This document shows positions 22,938 through 29,416 of a stretch of 29,416 nucleotides of DNA, one piece after another. The DNA lies in IMG/VR virus record IMGVR_UViG_3300032241_003157, positions 1-29,416 of that record; one strand, 5' to 3'. Every line of letters starts with the position of its first letter. Position 1 is the first letter of the stretch. The translations under genes and the position numbers were made by a program. Below the pieces are notes generated by a model. It saw only the letters and a program-made list of their open reading frames with translations, did no database searches and was not told where the DNA came from. The stretch is from a virus.

Positions 22938-23443
22938 TGAGATTGAACGAATTTGATCAAGATGATTATATAATTAAAAATAGAATTAAACTTGATCGAA
23001 TTCTAGTGGAACTTTGTCACCATATTATCAAAGGACAAAAACAGGATCCTAAAAAATATGGAATAGTAGCTGCTGCTGTAATAGATCCTGATGATAAAAA
23101 AGTTTATGGTGTAAATGAGTTATCAGAAGATGATAAAAGAAAACATGCCGAACGAGTTGCCATAGATAGATATAAAAAACACTATGGAGAAATTCCTCCG
23201 GGTAGCATTATAGTAACAACATTGAGTCCATGCAATGAATATGGTAGCGAAATGGCCGGCCAAAGATACGGCGAAAGTTGCACAGATTTAATCAACGAAA
23301 GTCAATGTAGAAAGGTCTATTGCGGTTATATAGATCCAAGTCAACATAATGATCATCAAGAATATACATTGGAAGAAACTACCAATGAACATATTAAAGG
23401 TCTTTGTAAAAAATTTGCCGATACTTTTTTGAAAGAAAAATAA
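22937..23443 (+). CDS. Zinc-dependent deaminase-like protein (168 aa)
   Basis: A cytidine/deoxycytidylate-type deaminase fold: KYGIVAAAVIDPDDKKVYG (40-58), HAE at 70-72 (zinc His and catalytic Glu), and LSPCN with Cys 99 plus Cys 115 as remaining zinc ligands, then KVYCGYIDPSQ. The Pro-Cys to Cys spacing is 15 residues, whereas PCxxC is standard. RYGESCTDLI is a family-like segment of marine phage homologues. The substrate could be a free (deoxy)cytidylate, a pterin/riboflavin-type intermediate or a base in nucleic acid. It starts MRLNEF, like its neighbours, in a TAATG junction with the preceding frame. Confidence 0.75.
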   Translation: MRLNEFDQDDYIIKNRIKLDRILVELCHHIIKGQKQDPKKYGIVAAAVIDPDDKKVYGVNELSEDDKRKHAERVAIDRYKKHYGEIPPGSIIVTTLSPCNEYGSEMAGQRYGESCTDLINESQCRKVYCGYIDPSQHNDHQEYTLEETTNEHIKGLCKKFADTFLKEK

Positions 23444-23472
23444 TTGACTATTCTCCGCTGTTTATATACAAT
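23444..23472 (+). promoter_or_regulatory. Sigma70-like promoter (TTGACT-17-TACAAT)
   Basis: TTGACT at 23444-23449 and TACAAT at 23467-23472 with the ideal 17-nt spacer, 20 nt before the ATG at 23493. It is one of the best promoter matches in the window and suggests strong early or middle expression of the DsbA-like gene. Confidence 0.65.
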
Positions 23473-23492
23473 TTAGACTAAGGAGAAAAATC

Positions 23493-23765
23493 ATGAGTAA
23501 AGTGTTTGGTGATCCTGAAAAATCCAAAATCAAACAAATCGTGGCCGAAGGGGTAACCGTTTTACAAGAGATTCAAGATCTTACCGACGGACTAAATGAC
23601 ACCATTAAAGCAGTAGCCGAAGAACTAGAAGTTAAACCCAGTATTATTAAACGGGCAATTCGTATTGCCATGAAAGATCAATGGGATCAAGTCTATCGAG
23701 AGTTTGATGATCTCGAAAGTATTGTTGATATCAGTGGGCATGCTAATCGTAGAGATGATGATTGA
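23493..23765 (+). CDS. dsbA: DsbA-like double-stranded DNA-binding protein (90 aa)
   Basis: The core VAEGVTVLQEIQDLTDGLND, then KAVAEELEVKPSIIKRAIRIA, resembles the T4 DsbA (dsDNA-binding) family: a helical dimerisation part followed by a helix-turn-helix-like unit. T4 DsbA is 89 residues and binds near late promoters, stimulating late transcription. An acidic end (ESIVDISGHANRRDDD) follows. Its own strong promoter and AAGGAG RBS indicate high expression. It is unrelated to the disulfide oxidoreductase of the same name. Confidence 0.65.
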   Translation: MSKVFGDPEKSKIKQIVAEGVTVLQEIQDLTDGLNDTIKAVAEELEVKPSIIKRAIRIAMKDQWDQVYREFDDLESIVDISGHANRRDDD

Positions 23766-23781
23766 TTTTTTACCGATTTGC

Positions 23782-23814
23782 TTGACCTGCATACGAACAA
23801 TTCTATATTATAAT
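23782..23814 (+). promoter_or_regulatory. Sigma70-like promoter (TTGACC ... TATATTATAAT)
   Basis: TTGACC (23782-23787) is followed at 16 nt by TATATT (23804-23809), overlapping a perfect TATAAT at 23809-23814 (21 nt spacing). One of the two -10 choices probably drives the small gene at 23858, giving a leader of about 40 nt. Confidence 0.5.
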
Positions 23815-23857
23815 GCATAACTGATAAATTAATCAGCGAAATATAAAGGATAAAAAT

Positions 23858-24130
23858 ATGAAACAACTAAATCAAGAAACAAAAACCTTCAAACTATTGA
23901 CCGCAATGAAAAACGGCGAGAAGTTTACTCAAGCAAAAGCTGAAAAGCGTTTTGGTATTAAAAATCTATCTGCCGAAGCTTCACGGCTTCGTTATAGCGG
24001 ACATGCTATCTATTCCAATAATCACAAAGCAGGAAACGGTGTTACTGTAACCGAATACGGGCTAGGTCGTGCAAGTCGTAATATCGTTGCACTAGGTTAT
24101 CTTGCTAAACAATTGGGAATCACTCTTTAA
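23858..24130 (+). CDS. Small winged-helix/HTH-like DNA-binding protein (90 aa)
   Basis: KLLTAMKNGEKFTQAKAEKR (12-31) followed by FGIKNLSAEASRLRYSGHAI looks like a helix-turn-helix, with RLRYSGHAIYSN as the recognition helix and wing. The remainder is basic (NNHKAGNGVTVTEYGLGRAS). It is flanked by its own promoter and a strong terminator, so it is a monocistronic, probably abundant product. GC content and codon choice seem slightly higher than in its neighbours. A transcriptional or nucleoid role is an inference. Confidence 0.65.
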   Translation: MKQLNQETKTFKLLTAMKNGEKFTQAKAEKRFGIKNLSAEASRLRYSGHAIYSNNHKAGNGVTVTEYGLGRASRNIVALGYLAKQLGITL

Positions 24131-24150
24131 TTGATGATTCTTTAATGAGA

Positions 24151-24173
24151 AACCCACCTGAGGTGGGTTTTTT
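24151..24173 (+). terminator. Strong rho-independent terminator
   Basis: AACCCACC (24151-24158), loop TGA, GGTGGGTT (24162-24169), with a run of six T's (24168-24173). A perfect 8-bp, five-G:C stem with a U-tract. It ends the HTH gene transcript. Confidence 0.9.
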
Positions 24174-24187
24174 CATGGCTAAAAAAT

Positions 24188-24481
24188 ATGATAGATAACA
24201 TTTTTAAACCCACATTAGAATGGATTCAATATGATTGGAATAGTAATCGCTTTCGTTTTATTATCGAGCTTCTTGCTTGGGCTATTAGTATCGGCTGTAG
24301 CATTACAATGGCCCTTACAGTCCCTACGCCACCTCTCTTGGTCCTTTATCCTATTTGGATTACTGGTTGTGCTATGTACGCTTGGGCTAGCTACACTAGA
24401 AAAAGTTTTGGTATGTTGGCTAACTACATCCTGTTAGTCAGTATCGATTCTACAGGCTTGATTAGAATGCTGATTAAATAA
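24188..24481 (+). CDS. Small integral membrane protein (97 aa)
   Basis: Three hydrophobic segments are visible: about 24-43 (IIELLAWAISIGCSITMAL), 47-66 (PPLLVLYPIWITGCAMYAW) and 74-95. FRF.IELLAWAISIGCS and YTRKSFGMLANY recall conserved marine T4-like phage membrane proteins of unknown function. There is no signal peptidase site. It lies between a terminator and the DNA polymerase gene; there is no recognisable promoter, and no Shine-Dalgarno precedes the ATG (gctaaaaaat). Confidence 0.65.
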   Translation: MIDNIFKPTLEWIQYDWNSNRFRFIIELLAWAISIGCSITMALTVPTPPLLVLYPIWITGCAMYAWASYTRKSFGMLANYILLVSIDSTGLIRMLIK

Positions 24482-24557
24482 TATATGAGTAAGGTACAGC
24501 GAACCATAAATCGCTACATTGGTATGTGTCGGCCGCAAATGACACAGGAGAAAAATA

Positions 24558-24950
24558 ATGAGTTATGTTGATGCCATCTGGTCTAAAGATGAAGACTCCA
24601 TTAGAGTAGTGGAACGAGATCCTAAAAAAGGAAGAGTTTATCAAGATTTTCCAGCTCGATATGTATTTTATTACCCTGATTCTAAAGGAAAATATCGATC
24701 CATCTATGGCGATAGTCTCTCTAGAGTAACTGCTAAAAGTTTTAAAGAATTTTCTAAAGAACAAAGAATTCACAGCGGACACAGACTGTTTGAAAGTGAT
24801 ATTAATCCTGTGTTTAGATGTCTAGAAGAAAACTACTTAGGCAAAGAACCACCTAAATTGAATGTGGCATTCTTTGATATCGAAACTGATATGCAACCTT
24901 TTGCAGTATCATCTCAGTATATGGTCCGTATTCGAAAAAAGAAAAAATAG
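24558..24950 (+). CDS. 43: DNA polymerase gp43, N-terminal part (gene split)
   Basis: The N-terminal 115 residues match a T4-like family B polymerase: VDAIWSKDEDSIRVVERD, YYPDSKGKYRSIYGDSL, and the exonuclease I motif NVAFFDIETD (about 102-111), which carries the catalytic Asp and Glu of proofreading. After MQPF the frame leaves the polymerase, reads AVSSQYMVRIRKKKK and stops. The rest of gp43 resumes 0.9 kb downstream, so the gene is interrupted inside the exonuclease domain. RBS AGGAG. Either it is spliced with the downstream part, or a 130-residue peptide must assemble with it. Confidence 0.88.
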   Translation: MSYVDAIWSKDEDSIRVVERDPKKGRVYQDFPARYVFYYPDSKGKYRSIYGDSLSRVTAKSFKEFSKEQRIHSGHRLFESDINPVFRCLEENYLGKEPPKLNVAFFDIETDMQPFAVSSQYMVRIRKKKK

Positions 24951-25825
24951 TTTTTGATATTGAAGTAGATAGACTAAATAATTTATAATAGGAACAATTA
25001 TGAATTACGAAAAAATCTACCATAACATTATTAATAATGCTAGCACAAGAAAAAAAGGGCCAGGGATTGAAAAACATCATATCGTGCCTAGAAGTTGTGG
25101 AGGGTCAGATGATAAATCTAATCTTGTTTATCTAACTACAAGAGAACATTTAATTTGTCATTTACTATTAGTTAAAATATATAAAAATAATTCGGTGTTT
25201 CGAAAGAAGATGATATATGCTCTATGGTGGATGGCAAAGACAAGAAACTGTGTTAATAATTGCCGAATAACAAGTCGGACCTATGCACTAGCAAGAGAAG
25301 AATTTATTAGAAATAACCCAAATAATTGTGAAGAAAGAAAAAAAAGATTCACAGAAAACCATAAAGCAGGAAAATACAAATATAATTATAAAAAAGTAGG
25401 ACAAACTTTAAAAGAAACATTGCAGAAGTTAAGCAAAGAAGAAATGATTGAAAGGATGAGATCATCAGCATTATCTTGCGATCATAAAAAAAGAAGAGAT
25501 TCTATTAGAAAGGGAAAAGCATCTCATTTCTGCTTAACTAATATTGATAATACCAATGTAGAATTTTGGTCGTACGATGATGTAAAAACAATAACAGGGT
25601 ATGATTATGGTCAGATACTATATAGGATAAAAAAATACAACGGCAAGATGCCAAACGGGTCTACCATAAAATACATATCAAAATATAGAGGAAATGATGG
25701 AAACATTGGAAGAAAAAGAAATAACAGTATTCGAGTTAAATCAATTACAAAATCGAGATGACTACGAAGTATGGGATGATATTAAGAAACAATGGGTTAA
25801 TATACACAGTTGTAGATACCTAGAG
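24903..25825 (+). mobile_element. Homing element interrupting gp43 (group I intron or freestanding insertion)
   Basis: The limits are inferred by joining the two polymerase halves. Cutting after TTT 24900-24902 and resuming at CCG 25826 gives a continuous MQPF-PGPGYASPEDAF in frame, 891 residues in total (T4 gp43 has 898). These limits have the U-before and G-before-exon bases that group I introns use. The element holds one HNH endonuclease gene. I could not find convincing P/Q/R/S core sequences; only AGACTAAAT at 24971-24979 recalls an R-type element. A freestanding insertion with two separate polymerase ORFs is the alternative. Confidence 0.6.
25000..25761 (+). CDS. HNH homing endonuclease inside gp43
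   Basis: 253 residues with an HNH nuclease centre at the N-terminus: IEKHHIVPRSCGGSDD (His 26-27), N41 in KSNLVYLTT, and His 50 in REHLICH. A basic, helical middle (RKKRFTENHKAG, NYKKVGQTLK) and a C-terminal FCLTNIDNTNVEFWSYDDVK unit of the DNA-binding repeat type follow. It should cut gp43 alleles lacking the element and spread it by repair. A TAGGA RBS precedes the ATG, and CTAAATAA (24974-24981), close to the late promoter motif, lies 18 nt before the start. The 3' end overlaps the second polymerase frame by 68 nt. Confidence 0.85.
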   Translation: MNYEKIYHNIINNASTRKKGPGIEKHHIVPRSCGGSDDKSNLVYLTTREHLICHLLLVKIYKNNSVFRKKMIYALWWMAKTRNCVNNCRITSRTYALAREEFIRNNPNNCEERKKRFTENHKAGKYKYNYKKVGQTLKETLQKLSKEEMIERMRSSALSCDHKKRRDSIRKGKASHFCLTNIDNTNVEFWSYDDVKTITGYDYGQILYRIKKYNGKMPNGSTIKYISKYRGNDGNIGRKRNNSIRVKSITKSR

Positions 25826-28156
25826 CCGGGCCCAGGTTATGCCAGTCCTGAAGATGCCTTTATGCCTATCACGGCTATTGCTATTCACTTACAATGGTTA
25901 GATACACTGGTGTGCTTAGCAGTACCGCCAAAAACTCTAACCATGGCCGAGGCCCAAGATCAAGTTAAAGAATTTCCAAATACAATTTTGTTTGAAACAG
26001 AGTACGAGATGCTCGATACATTTTTGGATCTAATCCAAGATGCTGATGTATTAAGTGGTTGGAATAGTGAAGGGTTCGATATTCCTTATACGGTAAATAG
26101 GGTTACCAAGGTTTTATCAAAAGAAGATACAAAAAGATTTTGTTTATGGAATGCTTTACCTAAAAAAAGAGAATACGAAAAGTATGGAAAAACTGCTATC
26201 ACTTATGATCTGGTCGGCCGTATTCACCTTGACAGTCTCGAGCTGTACAGGAAGTATACTTATGAGGAACGCCACACTTACAGGCTCGATGCAATTGGAG
26301 AAATGGAAATAGGTGAAACTAAAACAGTTTACGAAGGAACATTGGATCAACTATACAATAACGATTTTCGCAAATTTATCGAATACAATAGACAAGACTG
26401 TTCACTGTTGAATAAACTTGATAAAAAATTAAAATTTATTGATCTCGCTAACACAATTGCACATGAAAATACCGTTCTGTTGCCTACCGTTATGGGTGCT
26501 GTTGCGGTCACAGAACAAGCCATTATTAATGAAGCACACCATCGTGGACTAATAGTCCCTAGTCGTATCAGAAAAGATGATCGAGATGATACACAGGCTG
26601 CAGGTGCCTATGTTGCCTATCCTAAAAAAGGAATTCATGATTGGATTGGATCCATGGATATTAACAGTCTATATCCCAGTGTGATTCGTGCACTAAACAT
26701 GGGACCAGAAACCATTGTAGGACAACTAAGACAAGATTACACAAAACAAGAAATTGAAACAAAAATGGCCAAGGACAGTAGTTTTGCCGCTGCATGGGAA
26801 GGAAAATTTGCGGTCAATGAATATGAATTTGTAATGGATCAAGATAGATCCCATGAAATAATTATCGACTGGGAAAACGGAAACACGGATATTATGAGTG
26901 GGGCTGAAATATACAAGTTAATCTTTGAAAGCAATAAACCTTGGATGTTAAGTGCCAATGGAACCATTTTCAATTACGAGCAAGAGGGTATTATTTCAGG
27001 ATTATTGAAACGGTGGTACTCGGAAAGAAAAGAATTACAGGCCAAGCTCAAAGATGCAATTAAAGCTGAAAATAAAATTGAGGAAGAATATTGGGATAAA
27101 AGACAGCTTGTGAAAAAAATTAATTTGAATTCTCTTTATGGAGCAATTTTAAATTCCGGATGTAGATTTTTCGATAATCGAATTGGTCAGTCCACTACAC
27201 TAACTGGAAGGGGAATTGCCCGCCATATGGCATCAAAAATAAACGAGGTAATTACTGGGGAATACAATCACATAGGCAAAGCAATCATTTATGGAGACAC
27301 CGATTCTGCTTATTTCAGTGCATATTCTACATTAAAAAATGAGATCTCTAAAGGAGAAATTCCTTGGGATAAAGAGACCGCAATTAAACTTTATGATACA
27401 ATCGCAGAAGAAGTTAATGGTACCTTTCCTCAATTCATGCTAGATGCTTTTCATTGTCCCAAAAGTAGAGGTGAGGTTATTCGAGCAGGACGAGAGATTG
27501 TTGCTATCAAAGGTCTTTTTATTACAAAGAAAAGATATTCGGTACTTTATTTTGATAAAGAGGGAAAAAGACAAGATATAGATGGCAAACCTGGTAAAAT
27601 CAAAGCCATGGGGCTTGATCTTAAACGCAGCGATACACCTGAATTTATGCAAAAATTCCTGGAAGAAATTCTCGCTCGTGTTCTAAATGGTGCAGAAGAA
27701 AAAGAAATTCTCGACCGCATTATGGAATTTAGAACAGAATTCAAAGCAAGACCGGGTTGGGAAAAAGGAAGCCCTAAACGAGCAAATAACATCACCGAAT
27801 ATGAAAATAAGGAAAAGAACGCAGGAAAAGCCAATATGCCAGGACATGTTAGGGCAAGTATTAATTGGAATACACTTAAGAAAATAAACGGTGACAAATA
27901 CTCTATGCAAATTGTCGACGGAATGAAGGTAGTTGTTTGTAAATTGAAACCTAATCCCTTAGGGTTCACCAGTGTAGCATATCCTACAGATGAACTAAGA
28001 TTACCCAAATGGTTTCAAGAATTACCATTCGATCATGCAGAAATGGAAACTGTTATTATCAATAATAAGTTGGAAAATCTTATCGGTGTATTAGAGTTTG
28101 ACCTTGATAGTACCGAGGAAAATTCAACCTTTAATTCATTATTTTCCATCGAATAA
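25694..28156 (+). CDS. 43: DNA polymerase gp43, C-terminal part (exonuclease II/III and polymerase domains)
   Basis: Family B polymerase from residue 45 (PGPGYASPEDAF) on. Visible motifs are Exo II GWNSEGFD (122-129), Exo III YNRQD (231-235), motif A DINSLYPS (322-329), motif B KKINLNSLYG (474-483), motif C YGDTDS (533-538) and a KKRYSVLYF segment. All catalytic residues are present. The first 44 residues (METLEEKEITVFELNQ...) have no polymerase character. They are either intron read-through or, if translation starts at ATG 25694/25697 behind AGAGG, a new N-terminus. Without Exo I (in the upstream part) proofreading should fail unless the halves are spliced or associate. The product replicates the phage genome together with gp45 and gp44. 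Confidence 0.92.
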   Translation: MMETLEEKEITVFELNQLQNRDDYEVWDDIKKQWVNIHSCRYLEPGPGYASPEDAFMPITAIAIHLQWLDTLVCLAVPPKTLTMAEAQDQVKEFPNTILFETEYEMLDTFLDLIQDADVLSGWNSEGFDIPYTVNRVTKVLSKEDTKRFCLWNALPKKREYEKYGKTAITYDLVGRIHLDSLELYRKYTYEERHTYRLDAIGEMEIGETKTVYEGTLDQLYNNDFRKFIEYNRQDCSLLNKLDKKLKFIDLANTIAHENTVLLPTVMGAVAVTEQAIINEAHHRGLIVPSRIRKDDRDDTQAAGAYVAYPKKGIHDWIGSMDINSLYPSVIRALNMGPETIVGQLRQDYTKQEIETKMAKDSSFAAAWEGKFAVNEYEFVMDQDRSHEIIIDWENGNTDIMSGAEIYKLIFESNKPWMLSANGTIFNYEQEGIISGLLKRWYSERKELQAKLKDAIKAENKIEEEYWDKRQLVKKINLNSLYGAILNSGCRFFDNRIGQSTTLTGRGIARHMASKINEVITGEYNHIGKAIIYGDTDSAYFSAYSTLKNEISKGEIPWDKETAIKLYDTIAEEVNGTFPQFMLDAFHCPKSRGEVIRAGREIVAIKGLFITKKRYSVLYFDKEGKRQDIDGKPGKIKAMGLDLKRSDTPEFMQKFLEEILARVLNGAEEKEILDRIMEFRTEFKARPGWEKGSPKRANNITEYENKEKNAGKANMPGHVRASINWNTLKKINGDKYSMQIVDGMKVVVCKLKPNPLGFTSVAYPTDELRLPKWFQELPFDHAEMETVIINNKLENLIGVLEFDLDSTEENSTFNSLFSIE

Positions 28157-28183
28157 TTTATTTTAAATTGAACAATATTTGCG

Positions 28184-28212
28184 TTGACTTAATTAATAAA
28201 TCTAAATAAAAT
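28184..28212 (+). promoter_or_regulatory. Sigma70-like promoter (TTGACT-17-TAAAAT) before gp45
   Basis: TTGACT (28184-28189), a 17-nt spacer and TAAAAT (28207-28212) precede the clamp ATG by 20 nt. CTAAATAA (28202-28209) overlaps it and resembles a late-type element, so the clamp gene could have both kinds of control. Confidence 0.5.
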
Positions 28213-28232
28213 TATCATAAAGGACATTTAAT

Positions 28233-28967
28233 ATGAAATCGATTCTTCAAGACATTGTTTATCACACAAACAAATTAGGTTTTCTGAATACCGTTAAAAT
28301 TACAGGCACAGATGAAAAAACTCTAATCGATAGTATCGCAGACGATCGAACAGTTATTATGTACGGTGAAACTAAAGATCCTCAACTAGAAATGGTTGGT
28401 GTTTTTGGAATGCCACAACTAGAAAAATTACGATATCTTCTCGATGGTAAAGAATATCAGGAAGATGCTGTAATTAATGTAATGCGAGAAACTAGAAATG
28501 AAGAAGAAATACCTGTAGGTATTCATTTCGAAAATAAAGATGGTGATTTTAAAAATTACTATCGTTTCATGAGTACAGAAATTATCAATGAAAAAATTAA
28601 AACCTTTAAATTTAAAGGTGTTAAATGGGATGTTGAAATTTCTCCCAGTGTAAGTTCAATTCAACGATTTAATTTCCAAGCAGGTGCTAATACTGAACAT
28701 ACTACTTTCCTTGCTAAAACAGACGGAGATCGACTTATTTTTATCTTTGGAGATCAAAGCACACATGGCGGAGAATTTGTTTTTGCTTCAGGTATTACAG
28801 GAAAGATTACCAAATCCTGGACATGGCCTGTAAGTAATGTTCTAAGCATTTTGAAGATTGCAGACGGAAACAATACTACTATGAGCTTTAGTAACGAAGG
28901 TGCTATGCAAATTATGCTTGATAGCGGCATTGCTACTTACAAATACATTATTCCGGCACAAGCATGA
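28233..28967 (+). CDS. 45: Sliding clamp gp45
   Basis: 244 residues (T4 gp45 is 228). The gp45-like N-terminus (LQDIVYHTNKLGFLNTVKIT), DRTVIMYGETKDP, VGVFGMPQLEKLRYLL and the C-terminal MSFSNEGAMQIMLDSGIATYKYIIP agree with the trimeric T4-like processivity clamp. It holds gp43 on DNA and, in T4, activates late promoters through gp33/gp55. It follows gp43 directly, whereas gp44 is 25 kb upstream. RBS AAGGA. The next gene begins in an ATGA overlap. Confidence 0.9.
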   Translation: MKSILQDIVYHTNKLGFLNTVKITGTDEKTLIDSIADDRTVIMYGETKDPQLEMVGVFGMPQLEKLRYLLDGKEYQEDAVINVMRETRNEEEIPVGIHFENKDGDFKNYYRFMSTEIINEKIKTFKFKGVKWDVEISPSVSSIQRFNFQAGANTEHTTFLAKTDGDRLIFIFGDQSTHGGEFVFASGITGKITKSWTWPVSNVLSILKIADGNNTTMSFSNEGAMQIMLDSGIATYKYIIPAQA

Positions 28968-29338
28968 TTAAAACAATTAACAGCGGACCGGGCATTGTTA
29001 TATCTGGTGCAAGTTGGAGTGATCCTTACATCAGCCCAGGTGCAGTCGGTGCAGGTATGGTTCGTTGGAATTCTAATATGGGCTGTTTTGAGATTAACGA
29101 TGGTTCTACATGGAAACAGATTAATTGGTCGTATCCCACGATTCGACTTTCCACAGAGGTTCAAGAATTATTGGAGTGGGTTAAGCAGAAACGAAAAGAG
29201 GAAGAAGGTATGTTATCTCTACCAGATGATCATCCTGCCGTAAAGATCGCCAAAGAAAATTTAAATCGTGCCAAGGTTGCAGTGATGCAAGCCGAAGAAC
29301 AATTAAAAACAACATTAATATTGAGTCAAAATGAGTAA
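28964..29338 (+). CDS. Conserved marine phage protein, possibly virion-associated (124 aa)
   Basis: The N-terminal half (SGPGIVISGASWSDPYISPG, then GAGMVRWNSNMGCFEINDG) is the type that precedes 'SYPTI' in many marine T4-like small proteins. The C-terminal half is helical (LLEWVKQKRKEEEGML, KIAKENLNRAKVAV). It has a Gly-rich, beta-type N-terminal part and a coiled-coil-like tail. There is no catalytic motif. It starts in an ATGA overlap with gp45 and overlaps the next start by 8 nt, so it is translationally coupled to the clamp. Function unknown. Confidence 0.65.
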   Translation: MIKTINSGPGIVISGASWSDPYISPGAVGAGMVRWNSNMGCFEINDGSTWKQINWSYPTIRLSTEVQELLEWVKQKRKEEEGMLSLPDDHPAVKIAKENLNRAKVAVMQAEEQLKTTLILSQNE

Positions 29339-29416
29339 ACCAACTATAGATTTAACCACAGGTGTTAGAGATACAGCCGTATATTTGCCTGCAATTTCGT
29401 CATTCTACTCTGCATA
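29331..29416 (+). CDS. Start of a conserved phage protein (partial)
   Basis: ATG 29331 overlaps the preceding stop by 8 nt. The 28 complete codons read MSKPTIDLTTGVRDTAVYLP and continue AISSFYSA to the window edge. The IDLTTGVRDTAVYLPAISSFY opening is conserved in marine T4-like phages. The rest of the gene lies outside the window, so its function cannot be judged. Confidence 0.6.
   Translation, partial: MSKPTIDLTTGVRDTAVYLPAISSFYSA

Noticed and set aside
24483-24569. 28-codon frame before gp43 as a leader peptide
   Set aside because: It is open and overlaps the gp43 start, but has no SD and no regulatory hairpin; nothing supports translation.
24903-25825. Intein in DNA polymerase
   Set aside because: A stop codon at 24948-24950 breaks the frame, there is no Cys/Ser at the N-junction in a Hint-like context, and no His-Asn at the C-junction.
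27547-28008. 153-codon minus-strand frame inside gp43
   Set aside because: It is antisense to conserved polymerase sequence, Ser/Leu-rich as expected from reverse-reading AT-rich coding DNA, with no start signals.
1-29416. tRNA genes or CRISPR arrays
   Set aside because: I saw no cloverleaf-like segments with GTTCGA-type T-arms in the short gaps and no regularly spaced direct repeats; nearly all bases are assigned to proteins.

Overview
The window is a gene-dense, AT-rich stretch of a T4-like (Tevenvirinae/Kyanoviridae-type) tailed-phage genome, probably a marine or other aquatic virus. The T4 hallmarks are the clamp loader subunit gp44, the sliding clamp gp45, a family B DNA polymerase gp43, a DsbA-like protein, and two exact T4-type late promoter motifs (TATAAATA). 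The aquatic signature comes from PhoH, a GroES-like co-chaperonin, peptide deformylase, a GH19 endolysin, and many small proteins of the kind shared by cyanophages and pelagiphages. Almost every base is coding, genes overlap by 1-26 nt, and no gap exceeds 300 nt. The host cannot be fixed from this window.

Layout. 1-2235: the end of a tail fibre/collar protein, small hypothetical genes, a fragment resembling DNA polymerase III alpha, and GroES. 2283-4467: replication genes (gp44) converging on minus-strand phoH across a strong bidirectional terminator. 4587-9640: a pair of conserved phage proteins, then a lysis and envelope cassette (lipoprotein, GH19 endolysin, two-TM coiled-coil protein and lipoprotein as a spanin-like pair, DUF4337-like protein, candidate holin, small secreted protein). 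9698-13301: a protein-quality block of DnaJ-like protein, peptide deformylase and ClpA-like unfoldase.

13964-23443 is the most unusual region. It holds a likely virion protein, a series of proteins sharing a short N-terminal motif (M-x2-x-[ED]-[FI]), a 1126-residue protein that appears to fuse three different nucleotidyltransferase folds, a Dps ferritin, a large modular protein with repeated GVAEG motifs whose last 61 residues lie in another frame behind an A9 run, and a deaminase. The N-terminal motif and the Glu-Gly/Glu-Ala sites resemble T4 capsid-targeting sequences and gp21 prohead protease sites. I infer that part of this region encodes internal-head or ejected cargo. A shortened homing-endonuclease-like gene on the minus strand interrupts it.

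23444-29416: small, strongly promoted DNA-binding genes, a membrane protein, gp43 split by an HNH homing endonuclease element exactly inside the exonuclease domain, gp45, and two further conserved phage proteins, the last cut by the window edge.
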